Of a stretch of 64,000 bases of DNA, positions 10,122-21,672 are shown one piece after another. Position 1 is the first letter of the stretch. Each line of letters starts with the position of its first letter. A model generated the notes under the pieces. The model made no database searches. It was given only the letters and a program-made list of their open reading frames with translations, and had not been told where the DNA came from. Source of the DNA: Hydrogenophaga intermedia (GTDB lineage: Bacteria; Pseudomonadota; Gammaproteobacteria; Burkholderiales; Burkholderiaceae_C); assembly GCF_023715105.1 (NCBI RefSeq), contig NZ_JAMBNO010000001.1:1-64000 (forward strand). Reading direction: 5' to 3'. The position numbers and the translations under genes are program-made.

Positions 10122-11087
10122 TCACTTGCGAAAAGCGTCGATGAGTTGCTGGCCTTCGGGGCCAGCCTTGCTCAGCCATTCCTGGAGCATGGTCGCACCG
10201 ACCTTCTGCAGATCGGCCTTGAGCGCGGCCGACGGCGGCTCGATCGTCATGCCGTTGGCCTTGAGCACGGCCATGGTGTCGGTGTTCACCTTCTCCGACG
10301 CGGCCCAGCCGCGCGCCTCGGCGTCGGCGGCGGCCTTCATCAGGGCGTCCTGCGTGGGCTTGTCCAGCGCGTCGAACGCGCGCTTGTTCACGATCACCGC
10401 GTTCTTGGGCAACCAGGCCTGCACGTCGTAGTAGAACTTCAGGTGCTCGTAGAGCTTGCTGTCCACGCCCGTGGCGCCCGATGTCATGTTCGTTTCCACC
10501 ACGCCGGTGGCCAGGGCTTGCGACAGCTCGGCCGCCTGCACCGTGACGGGTTGTGCGCCCACCAGCTCGGCGATGCGCGACGTGGCCGGGCTGTAGGCGC
10601 GCCACTTGCTGCCCTTGAGGTCGGCCGCACTGGCCACGGGCTTCTTGCTGTACAGGCCTTGCGGCGGCCAGGCCACGGCGTAGAGCAGCATCATTCCTTG
10701 CTCGGCGAGCTTCTTCTGCAGGATGGGCTTCTGCGCCGCATACAGTTTCTTCGAATCGGCGTAGCTGGTGGCCAGGAACGGAATGCCGTCGGCACCGAAC
10801 ATCTGCCATTCGTTCTGGTAGTTGACCAGCAGGATCTCGCCGATCTGCGCCTGACCGCCCTGCACCGCACGCTTGATCTCGGGGGCCTTGAACAGCGAGG
10901 CGCCCGGGTGCACCGTGATCTTGAGCTTGCCGCCGCTGGCCTTGTCGACGTCGCTGGCGAAGGTGGCAAGATTGACCGAATGGAAGTTGGTGGCCGGGTA
11001 ACCGGCTGGCAGGTCCCAGGCGGTCTGGGCTTGGGCGCTGGCGCCAAAGGCGAAGGCGGCCGTGGCCAGGGCGAGCTTGAATTTCAT
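10122..11087 (-). CDS. TRAP transporter periplasmic binding protein DctP (system 1)
   Basis: 321 residues from ATG 11087, with a GGAG ribosome site seven bases upstream. The signal peptide MKFKLALATAAFAFGASAQA is followed by the mature start QTAWDLPAGYP. The binding fold has GGKLKITVHPGASLFKAPE and the ligand-Arg region KGSKWRAYSPATSRIAELVG. It is a clear paralogue of the DctP encoded at 13089, sharing WDLPxGY, DVDKAxGGKLKIT and AEARGWAxSEK. The gene is the first of a leftward P-Q-M operon, divergent from a LysR regulator 91 bases away, which probably controls it. Confidence 0.93.
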   Translation of the reverse strand: MKFKLALATAAFAFGASAQAQTAWDLPAGYPATNFHSVNLATFASDVDKASGGKLKITVHPGASLFKAPEIKRAVQGGQAQIGEILLVNYQNEWQMFGADGIPFLATSYADSKKLYAAQKPILQKKLAEQGMMLLYAVAWPPQGLYSKKPVASAADLKGSKWRAYSPATSRIAELVGAQPVTVQAAELSQALATGVVETNMTSGATGVDSKLYEHLKFYYDVQAWLPKNAVIVNKRAFDALDKPTQDALMKAAADAEARGWAASEKVNTDTMAVLKANGMTIEPPSAALKADLQKVGATMLQEWLSKAGPEGQQLIDAFRK

Positions 11088-11178
11088 GGTCACTCCAGAA
11101 GGTTGAACGGATGACAAAGACGGGCAGCATAGTTGCAAAACGCGGGCCAGGTTTGTCCGTGTTTCCCCGGAGACGCGC

Positions 11179-12138
11179 ATGAATCTGCGCTTCGTCGAGG
11201 CCTTCTACTGGGTGGCCACGCTCAAGAGCGTGACCCGCGCCGCCGAGAAGCTCTTCCTCACGCAGTCGGCCATGTCCAGCCGCATTGCCACGCTGGAGGA
11301 GGAGCTGGGTGTGCTGCTGCTGGACCGGCGCGACAAGCAGTTCCGGCTCACCACCGCGGGTGCGCGCTTCCTGAACTACGCGCAGCGGCTGTTGGAGCTG
11401 CAGCGCGAGGCCAAGGCCGAGATGGGTTCGGGCGAAGCGCTGGCGGTGTCGCTGCGCATCGGCGCCATCGAATCCGTGCTGCACTCGTGGCTGATTCCGT
11501 GGATGGAGCAACTGCGCATCGAGCACCCGGCGCTGGAACTGGAGCTGTCGGTGGAGACCACGCCCATCCTGCTGGAGCAGATGCGCCGCGGCACGCTGGA
11601 CCTGGCGTTTGCCGCCCAGCCTGCGGCCGCCGACGGTGTGCGCTCGCGCGCGTTGCCATCGATGGCGATGGTGTTCGTGGGCAGCGCCAGCCTGCATCGG
11701 CGCCGCCGCTATGCGCTGGACGACCTGGCGCAGCTGGAACTGCTCACCTTCCAGCGCGGCTCGCTGCCGCACGTGGCCCTGCTTGACCTGTTTCGCGCGG
11801 CACGCGTGGAGCCGCGGCGCGTGCACACCATCTCCTCGGTGTCGGCCATGCTGCAGATGGCGCAGGGCGGCTTCGGCGTGGCCACCCTGCCGCGCGAGGC
11901 GGTGCAGCACCTGTTTGCGGTGGCCGATCTGCGCGAGCTGCCCTGCGACGCCCGCCTGCAACCGCTGCCGATCCATGCGAGCTACCGAAGCGACCCTTCC
12001 ACCCAGGCGGTGGAGACGGTGGTGCGCTCGGCGCTGGCCTTCGTGGAAGCCTGGACCGCCGCGCGCGAAGGCACCGCCGTGGGGCGCAGCCGTGGAAAAA
12101 CGCCCCAACTCAAGGCATCGAAAAAATCGATGACGTAA
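11179..12138 (+). CDS. LysR-family transcriptional regulator
   Basis: 319 residues. The N-terminal helix-turn-helix (about 1-60) reads FVEAFYWVATLKSVTRAAEK and then SQSAMSSRIATLEEELG-type residues. The C-terminal substrate-binding domain spans about 88-295. It has a short basic tail after residue 300 that looks dispensable. It lies between two paralogous TRAP operons: divergent from the left one and pointing into the right one that starts with the DUF1445 gene. It is therefore the likely regulator of both. The 91-base spacer to the leftward dctP should hold the T-N11-A type operator. Confidence 0.92.
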   Translation: MNLRFVEAFYWVATLKSVTRAAEKLFLTQSAMSSRIATLEEELGVLLLDRRDKQFRLTTAGARFLNYAQRLLELQREAKAEMGSGEALAVSLRIGAIESVLHSWLIPWMEQLRIEHPALELELSVETTPILLEQMRRGTLDLAFAAQPAAADGVRSRALPSMAMVFVGSASLHRRRRYALDDLAQLELLTFQRGSLPHVALLDLFRAARVEPRRVHTISSVSAMLQMAQGGFGVATLPREAVQHLFAVADLRELPCDARLQPLPIHASYRSDPSTQAVETVVRSALAFVEAWTAAREGTAVGRSRGKTPQLKASKKSMT

Positions 12139-12158
12139 GCAAGAAAAATCGCGTTTGT

Positions 12159-12210
12159 GGTGGACGATCCACCTGCCCACAATCCGGCCCCAATGTGACA
12201 AGCCTGTCAC
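12159..12210. promoter_or_regulatory. Two perfect dyads upstream of the DUF1445-TRAP-oxoprolinase operon
   Basis: GGTGGA-CGA-TCCACC (12159-12173) and GTGACA-AGCC-TGTCAC (12195-12210) are exact inverted repeats in the 114-base gap between the LysR gene and the DUF1445 gene. Neither is followed by a T run, so they are more likely protein-binding sites than terminators. The GGTGGA...TCCACC form resembles GntR-type operators. The second could also serve the LysR protein. Which factor binds is not known. Confidence 0.5.
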
Positions 12211-12252
12211 GAAACCCATGAACCGGCGGCGCCGGTGGAGCTGGAGACACAA

Positions 12253-13086
12253 GTGGGATTGCCAGAGGCATTGCAGACGCGACACATCGACACCGGTGCA
12301 CGGGCGCTGGCGCAACAGGTGCGCGGCCCGATCCGCCGCGGCGAATGGACGCGCCACACCAGCGGTCTCGCGGACGAGCTGGTGCAGGGCAATGTGGTGA
12401 TCCTGCCGCGCGCGCTCGCCGACGACTTCCTGCTCTATTGCCAGCGCAATCCCAAGCCCTGCCCGTTGCTGGCGGTGGGCGCGCCGGGTGACCCGATGCT
12501 GCCCACGCTGGGCGAGGGCATCGACATCCGCAGTGACCTGCCGCGCTACCGGTTGTGGCGCGACGGTGTGCTGGTGGACGAGCCCAACGACATCCACGCG
12601 CTGTGGCGCGACGACCTCGTGACCTTCGTCATCGGTTGCTCCTTCTCGTTCGAGCAAGCGCTGATGGCTGCCGGCATCCGCTTGCGGCACGTGGAGCAGG
12701 GCCGCAACGTGGCCATGTACCGCACCACGCTGGCCACCGAACCCGCGGGCCCGTTCGCCGGACCCATGGTGGTGAGCATGCGCCCGATCAAGGCGGCCGA
12801 TGCCGCGCGCGCCGCCCGCATCACCGCGCGCTTTCCCGACGTGCACGGCGAGCCCGTGCACATCGGCGAGCCAGCGTTGATCGGCATTGCCGACCTTGGC
12901 CAGCCCGACTACGGCGATGCCGTGGATGTGCTGCCCGATGAGGTGCCTGTGTTCTGGGCCTGCGGCGTCACGCCGCAGGCAGCCATTGCCCAGGCCCGCC
13001 CCGCGTTCTGCATCACGCACGCCCCGGGCGCGATGCTGATCACCGACCTTCTCAACCAGCAACTCGCAAGCGAACCAGGAGAGTGA
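12253..13086 (+). CDS. DUF1445 family protein, D-glutamate cyclase / putative hydro-lyase-like
   Basis: 277 residues from GTG 12253, chosen for the GGAG six bases upstream. An in-frame GTG at 12235 is the alternative. Family signatures of the DUF1445 (YcsI/D-glutamate cyclase) group are [44 protein letters not shown] and the C-terminal [11 protein letters not shown]. The characterised mammalian relative converts D-glutamate to 5-oxo-D-proline or the reverse. The gene sits directly before TRAP P-Q-M genes and a 5-oxoprolinase-type enzyme, which supports a role with 5-oxoproline or a related lactam. The stop lies 2 bases before the dctP start. Exact activity is inferred. Confidence 0.85.
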   Translation: MGLPEALQTRHIDTGARALAQQVRGPIRRGEWTRHTSGLADELVQGNVVILPRALADDFLLYCQRNPKPCPLLAVGAPGDPMLPTLGEGIDIRSDLPRYRLWRDGVLVDEPNDIHALWRDDLVTFVIGCSFSFEQALMAAGIRLRHVEQGRNVAMYRTTLATEPAGPFAGPMVVSMRPIKAADAARAARITARFPDVHGEPVHIGEPALIGIADLGQPDYGDAVDVLPDEVPVFWACGVTPQAAIAQARPAFCITHAPGAMLITDLLNQQLASEPGE

Positions 13087-13088
13087 CC

Positions 13089-14051
13089 ATGATGAAGACA
13101 GCCATCGGGCTTTGCGCCCTCGCCCTGGCCGGTGCCGCCCACGCGCAGGCCAAATGGGACCTGCCCAGCGGCTACGGGGCCAACACCTTCCAGGTGCAGA
13201 ACCTGCAGCAGTTCGCCAACGACGTGGACAAGGCCACGGGCGGCAAGCTCAAGATCACACTGCACCCGGGCGGCTCGCTCTACAAGGCCAACGAGATCAA
13301 GCGCGCGGTGCAGACCGGGCAGACGCCCGCGGGCGAATTCATCATCTCGGGAGCGGCCAACGAGAACCCGCTCTTCGGCGTGGACTCCGTGCCCTTCCTG
13401 GCCACCGGCTACGCCGAGTCGCGCCGCCTGTACAACGCCGCACGCGGCGCACAGGAGAAGGTGCTGGCGCAGCAGGGCATGAAGGTGCTGTTCTCGGTGC
13501 CCTGGCCCGGCCAATCCCTGTATTCCATCAAGCCGGTCAACAGCGCGGCCGATCTGGCGGGCACCAAGATGCGCGCCTACAACCCGGCCACCACGCGCAT
13601 CGCGCAACTGCTCAAGGCGCAGCCGGTGACGATCCAGCTTGCCGAGTTGCCGCAGGCCCTGGCCACCGGCGCGGTGCAGAACTTCCTCACCTCCAGCGCC
13701 AGCGGGGTGGAGAGCAAGCTGCACGAGCAGGTCAAGCATTTCTATCCGGTGTCGGCCTGGCTGCCGCGCAACGTGACGGTGGTCAACCTGAAGGACTTCA
13801 ACGCGCTCGACAAGCCCACGCAGGACGCGCTGCTCAAGGCCGCGGCCGAGGCCGAAGCGCGTGGCTGGGCGCTCAGTGAGAAGCTCGATGGCGAGTACAT
13901 CGAGCAACTTCGGGCTGCGGGCATGAGCATCACGCCGCCAAGCGATGACCTGAAGAAGGCGCTGGCCACCATTGGCGAGACCATGACCGCCGAATGGATC
14001 AAGGCCGCCGGCCCCGAGGGTCAGGCCATCGTCGACATGTATCGGAAGTAA
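13089..14051 (+). CDS. TRAP transporter periplasmic binding protein DctP (system 2)
   Basis: 320 residues from ATG 13089, with AGGAGAG as ribosome site. The signal peptide MMKTAIGLCALALAGAAHAQA is followed by mature KWDLPSGYG. It is a close paralogue of the system 1 protein. The ligand-Arg region is GTKMRAYNPATTRIAQLL, compared with SKWRAYSPATSRIAEL in system 1, so the two probably bind chemically related ligands. It follows the DUF1445 gene almost without gap. The permease genes come after a 158-base spacer with a strong hairpin, which should allow more binding protein than permease to be made. Confidence 0.93.
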   Translation: MMKTAIGLCALALAGAAHAQAKWDLPSGYGANTFQVQNLQQFANDVDKATGGKLKITLHPGGSLYKANEIKRAVQTGQTPAGEFIISGAANENPLFGVDSVPFLATGYAESRRLYNAARGAQEKVLAQQGMKVLFSVPWPGQSLYSIKPVNSAADLAGTKMRAYNPATTRIAQLLKAQPVTIQLAELPQALATGAVQNFLTSSASGVESKLHEQVKHFYPVSAWLPRNVTVVNLKDFNALDKPTQDALLKAAAEAEARGWALSEKLDGEYIEQLRAAGMSITPPSDDLKKALATIGETMTAEWIKAAGPEGQAIVDMYRK

Positions 14052-14073
14052 CCCTCCGCCGCGCTGCGCGCGA

Positions 14074-14090
14074 CCCCCCTTGAAGGGGGG
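14074..14090. repeat. C/G palindromic repeat in the dctP-dctQ spacer
   Basis: CCCCCCTTGAAGGGGGG is a perfect palindrome (8-base arms around one G), preceded by a GC-rich stretch from about 14054. It belongs to the REP-like palindromes scattered between and within genes in Comamonadaceae; a related one is inserted in aroA at 26301-26390. Here it lies 23 bases after the binding-protein stop. It could stabilise the upstream mRNA end or cause partial termination. The rest of the 14052-14209 spacer shows no open frame of note. Confidence 0.75.
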
Positions 14091-14209
14091 CGGCACCTGA
14101 GGCCCGTCCTGCGCCTGTCGAAGGGCGGTCCCTCGGTCCCCACCCGGTGGTGCATTGGCACGCCACCGTTCTTCACCCCGACATCCTCTTTCGTGTCCTG
14201 GAGCGCGCG

Positions 14210-14716
14210 ATGGACAAGCTCGTCCTGAATTTTTTCCGGCTGCTGCTGGCCCTGGCCTGCGTCGCGATGGTGGCAGCCTTCGCGGCCGTCAGCTTGAGCG
14301 TGCTCTCGCGCCTGTTCGGTTGGGACCTGCCGGGGCTGGACGCCTACGCGGGCTACGCGATCGCCGCGGCCCTGTTCCTGGCCTTGCCTTCGACGCTGGT
14401 GCGCGGCGAGCACATCCGCGTGACGCTGGTGCTCGACCGGCTGCCACCCGTGGCGCGCCACGCGTTGGAATGGTGGTGCCTGCTCGCCGGCCTGGCGCTG
14501 TCGCTCTACATCGCCTGGTACGCAGTGCAACTGGCCTGGATCTCGCACACCACGCACGACGTGTCGCCCTCGGCCGACGCGACGCCGCTGTGGTTGCCGC
14601 AAATCGCGATGGTGCTGGGCTGCCTGGGCCTGGCGCTGGCTTTCGTGCAGGCGCTGTGGTGGCGGCTGCAAGGGCGCGAGCTGATCGCGTCCCACGCCGC
14701 CGCCCCCACCGAATGA
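14210..14716 (+). CDS. TRAP transporter small permease subunit DctQ (system 2)
   Basis: 168 residues from ATG 14210 (MDKLVLNFFRLLLALAC), with GGAG six bases before. The reading frame extends upstream to a GTG, but that part is non-homologous. It has four hydrophobic helices, the DctQ block RGEHIRVTLVLDRLPP and the pre-helix SADATPLWLPQIAMVLG. It is a paralogue of the subunit at 9603. It ends 31 bases before the large subunit, in contrast to the overlapping arrangement in system 1. Confidence 0.9.
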   Translation: MDKLVLNFFRLLLALACVAMVAAFAAVSLSVLSRLFGWDLPGLDAYAGYAIAAALFLALPSTLVRGEHIRVTLVLDRLPPVARHALEWWCLLAGLALSLYIAWYAVQLAWISHTTHDVSPSADATPLWLPQIAMVLGCLGLALAFVQALWWRLQGRELIASHAAAPTE

Positions 14717-14747
14717 ACCCCCACGCCTGCACCCTCAAGGAATCGCC

Positions 14748-16046
14748 ATGGAAGCCATGATCGCCCTCGTGCTCATCGTGGCCCTGTTTGCCGTGCTCGG
14801 CTCGGGGCTGTGGATCGGGCTGTCGCTCATCGCCGTGGCGGTGGTGGGCATGGAACTGTTCACCTCGCGCCCGGTGGGTGACAGCATGGCGCTCACCATG
14901 TGGGGGGCGACCTCGAGCTGGACGCTCACCGCGCTGCCCTTGTTCCTGTGGATGGGCGAGATCCTGTTCCGCAGCCGGCTCTCGGACAGCCTCTTCAAGG
15001 GCCTGGCGCCCTGGCTCAACTGGTTGCCCGGGCGGCTGCTGCACGCCAACGTGGTGGGTTGCACCATCTTCGCCGCCATCTCGGGCTCATCGGCCGCCAC
15101 CTGCGCCACGGTGGGCAAGATCACCCTGCCCGAACTCAAGAAGCGCGGCTATCCCGACAACATGGCCATCGGCACGCTGGCGGGCGCGGGCACGCTGGGC
15201 CTGCTGATTCCGCCTTCGATCATCCTCATCGTCTATGGCGTGGCGGCCAACGTGTCGATCGCCAAGCTCTTCCTCGCCGGCGTCATCCCGGGTTTGATGC
15301 TCGGGCTGCTGTTCAGCGCCTACATCGTGGTGTGGTCGCTGCTGCGTCCGGGGCGCATCCCCGCGGCCGACGCCGGTACTGCACTGCGGCACAAGCTCTA
15401 CGCCTCGCGCCACCTGATCCCGGTGGTGCTGCTCATCGCGCTGGTGCTGGGCGGCATCTACAGCGGCATTGCCACCGCCACCGAGGCCGCGGCGCTGGGC
15501 GTGGCCGGCTCGCTGCTGCTCTCACGGGTGGACGGCACGCTGAACTGGCAGACCTTTCGCGACGGGCTGATCGCCGGCTGCCGGGTGTACTGCATGATCG
15601 GCCTGATCCTGGCGGGGGCGGCCTTCCTCACGCTGGCGATGGGCTTCATCGGCCTGCCGCGCCAGGTGGCGGAATTCATCGGCGCGCTGCAACTGACGCC
15701 GTTTGCGCTGCTCTTGCTGCTCACCGTGTTCTTCATCGCGCTGGGCTGCTTCCTCGACGGCATCTCGATGGTGGTGCTCACCATCGCCGTGCTGTTGCCC
15801 ACGGTGCAGGCGGCTGGCTTCGACCTGATCTGGTTCGGCATCTTCATCGTGCTGGTGGTCGAAATGGCGCAGATCACGCCGCCCGTGGGCTTCAACCTGT
15901 TCGTGCTCAAGGGCCTCACGCAGCGCGAGGTGACCTGGATCGCGCGCGCCACCCTGCCGCTGTTCGTGCTGATGATGGCCGCCGTGCTGCTGACCTACGT
16001 GGTGCCCGGCGTGGCACTTTGGCTGCCTTCGCAGATGCAGGGTTGA
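14748..16046 (+). CDS. TRAP transporter large permease subunit DctM (system 2)
   Basis: 432 residues. The start [18 protein letters not shown] is supported by an AAGGA ribosome site. The DctM signatures [51 protein letters not shown] and [16 protein letters not shown] are all present. It is closely similar along its length to the system 1 large subunit. It completes a P-Q-M set ahead of the oxoprolinase-type gene, so the imported substrate is probably what that enzyme hydrolyses. Confidence 0.93.
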   Translation: MEAMIALVLIVALFAVLGSGLWIGLSLIAVAVVGMELFTSRPVGDSMALTMWGATSSWTLTALPLFLWMGEILFRSRLSDSLFKGLAPWLNWLPGRLLHANVVGCTIFAAISGSSAATCATVGKITLPELKKRGYPDNMAIGTLAGAGTLGLLIPPSIILIVYGVAANVSIAKLFLAGVIPGLMLGLLFSAYIVVWSLLRPGRIPAADAGTALRHKLYASRHLIPVVLLIALVLGGIYSGIATATEAAALGVAGSLLLSRVDGTLNWQTFRDGLIAGCRVYCMIGLILAGAAFLTLAMGFIGLPRQVAEFIGALQLTPFALLLLLTVFFIALGCFLDGISMVVLTIAVLLPTVQAAGFDLIWFGIFIVLVVEMAQITPPVGFNLFVLKGLTQREVTWIARATLPLFVLMMAAVLLTYVVPGVALWLPSQMQG

Positions 16047-16149
16047 CCCGCAGGTCCGAACGAATCGCTACGATCCCCGCACCGGCTGCCCCACGGGGTG
16101 GCCGAACCCCTCACAACGTTCTCTTGGCGGCGCACGCGCCGGACCGACC

Positions 16150-19740
<3,591 letters not shown>

Positions 19741-19842
19741 CGTGATACCAGCGTGAGCCCGGTGCGGGAACCCGGGCCTGCCCGCCGGTACACAAGGCGT
19801 GGCCCGTTCTGTCACGGGCTTCTACCCACCACCGGCAGCCGC

Positions 19843-21654
19843 ATGCATTCACGAACCCTGGTCCGCACCACCTCCGCCCCATCCCTGCTTGTTGTTCCCA
19901 GATCGGGCGGACAGGCTGCGATCCAGGTGTCGCCACAACAGCAGGCTCACGAAACACTGCTGCGCGAACTGGCCACCTGGCGCGGCGGCGAAGACTTCAC
20001 CCCTGCGGACGACGTGCTGTGGCAAGCCCTCCTGGACCATGCCGAGCATGGGGACGTTGCACTCGATCTGAGGGAGTGCGGCACCAAGGTGTTGAACCGC
20101 GCGCCTGAGAAGGTGATGCAGGCGTTTGCTGCCTTCACGGCCTCGCGCCAACCGCCACTGGCCCGCATGCGGTTCCCGTCTGGCTTGTCCTGCCTGCCGC
20201 CGTGGATCCGGCACTTTCAGCAGCTTGAGGTCGTGTGCACACCGCATGTCCGCGGCAGGAGGCTGGACATGAGCATGCTGCCCCACCTGAAGCGGGTGGA
20301 GCTTGAAAAGATTCGCTGGCCCGGCGTCAGGGTGCAGGTGCCGAATCACGCGGTGGTGATCGATCACGAGTGCGACAAGGATTTGCACGTGGCCGAACAG
20401 GTGACGCCGTCGGGTGAATGCCATGTGAAGCTTCGCTGGCACAACTTCAATCTCGCCACCACCATCGCGGGCACCCAGCAGAAGATTGCGTGCCGGCACA
20501 TTGCCCTCACGACCCTGGTGCATTGGGCGCGCCTGGATTGGGCGCATGCCACTGTCGATCACATGGACCCGGCCGCTCTCGTCTGGATACAGAGCGAGGC
20601 GCAGCTCAGCGCCAGCGTGAGCAGCAAGGCCGAGGACGTGTACTGCGCGCTGGCCTTGCGCCCGGCAAAGGCGTTCATCGTCGGATTCGACAAGTGGGCG
20701 GATTTCCTGGAAGTGCCCAGGGAGCGCCTGCTGGCTCAGGGTTCGCCCGTTTTCGCCCTCCTGCACACGACGACCCACGTCATGCCGGTGGCCTTTGTCC
20801 TGGCCCCGGACAAATCGATGTCGATCATCGCACTCGACCCGAACTTCTCGCAGGAACCCACTATCTGCACAAAAGGCGAAAACCTGGCCACGCTGTTTCC
20901 CCGATTCCATGAGTGCCGGGGGAGCTACTTCGCACGCAACGGCGAATGGGCGGACGCCACCGCCTACGTCAAGATCACCCTTATCGACGATCCGGCAAGA
21001 CCGCAAGGTTCCACGACGGCCAAGTACGGCAACGTGAGCTCAACCTTCGCGGGCTTGCCGCGGAACTGGCACAAGGAACTGGTGCGGGAGTTCATCGTGA
21101 CCGGGACCAGTGAAGGGCTGGACATGCTGACCACCCAGATTGAACTGGGGGTTGAGCTGCCCAAGGATGTGCTCGACGCGCTCGTCGCAGGGCGCGATGA
21201 TGCCATCAGTCTGCCCTTGATGCATGCAGCCGCAGAGGCTGGGCAAAAGCACGTCATGACCGCTTGGGGCCGTTGCCTGGCTGCAGCTTTCCACCACGGA
21301 CTGATCTCGTCAGAGGACGTGCTTTACGCGTTGAACCTGCAGCGAATGAACGCGAAGACCCTGCTGTCGACCGCCATCGCATCCAACCACAGCGGCTTTG
21401 TCCAGTGCTTTGCCGACGTGTTGCTTCACCTGGTTCACGCCAAGGCGATCAAGCCGGCTGACGTGTACAAGGTGTTGTCTTTGAACGGCAAGGCCGACGC
21501 GACATTCATTGATCTCGTTCGCTCACGCAAGATGGTTCGCTGCCTGCAGAAGGCCTGGGACAGGCTGCACAAGGCTGGTGCGTTGTCTGACGGTGGCTAC
21601 GAGCACCTGCAGGACTCGCTGAAGCAGGTGTCCTGGAAGAAGCGCCTGCTGTGA
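19843..21654 (+). CDS. Putative type III effector, ShET2/OspD3/EspL-like cysteine protease with C-terminal repeats
   Basis: 603 residues from ATG 19843; a GTG at 19753 would add 30. The first 36 residues lack Asp and Glu and are rich in Ser, Thr, Gln and Pro, as in type III secretion signals. Residues about 105-175 form leucine-rich segments (LPPWIRHFQQLEV, LDMSMLPHLKRVEL). The middle contains ACRH (Cys217), TTHVM (His312) and ALDPN (Asp332), in the order and approximate spacing of the Cys-His-Asp triad of EspL and the related OspD3/ShET2. Three ankyrin-like repeats of about 48 residues follow (about 452-593), including PLMHAAAEAGQKHVMTAWG. No close neighbour is related, and base composition is less GC-extreme than the flanks. 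Function is inferred from motifs only. Confidence 0.72.
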   Translation: MHSRTLVRTTSAPSLLVVPRSGGQAAIQVSPQQQAHETLLRELATWRGGEDFTPADDVLWQALLDHAEHGDVALDLRECGTKVLNRAPEKVMQAFAAFTASRQPPLARMRFPSGLSCLPPWIRHFQQLEVVCTPHVRGRRLDMSMLPHLKRVELEKIRWPGVRVQVPNHAVVIDHECDKDLHVAEQVTPSGECHVKLRWHNFNLATTIAGTQQKIACRHIALTTLVHWARLDWAHATVDHMDPAALVWIQSEAQLSASVSSKAEDVYCALALRPAKAFIVGFDKWADFLEVPRERLLAQGSPVFALLHTTTHVMPVAFVLAPDKSMSIIALDPNFSQEPTICTKGENLATLFPRFHECRGSYFARNGEWADATAYVKITLIDDPARPQGSTTAKYGNVSSTFAGLPRNWHKELVREFIVTGTSEGLDMLTTQIELGVELPKDVLDALVAGRDDAISLPLMHAAAEAGQKHVMTAWGRCLAAAFHHGLISSEDVLYALNLQRMNAKTLLSTAIASNHSGFVQCFADVLLHLVHAKAIKPADVYKVLSLNGKADATFIDLVRSRKMVRCLQKAWDRLHKAGALSDGGYEHLQDSLKQVSWKKRLL

Positions 21655-21672
21655 ACGCAGGGACTCGCTGCG

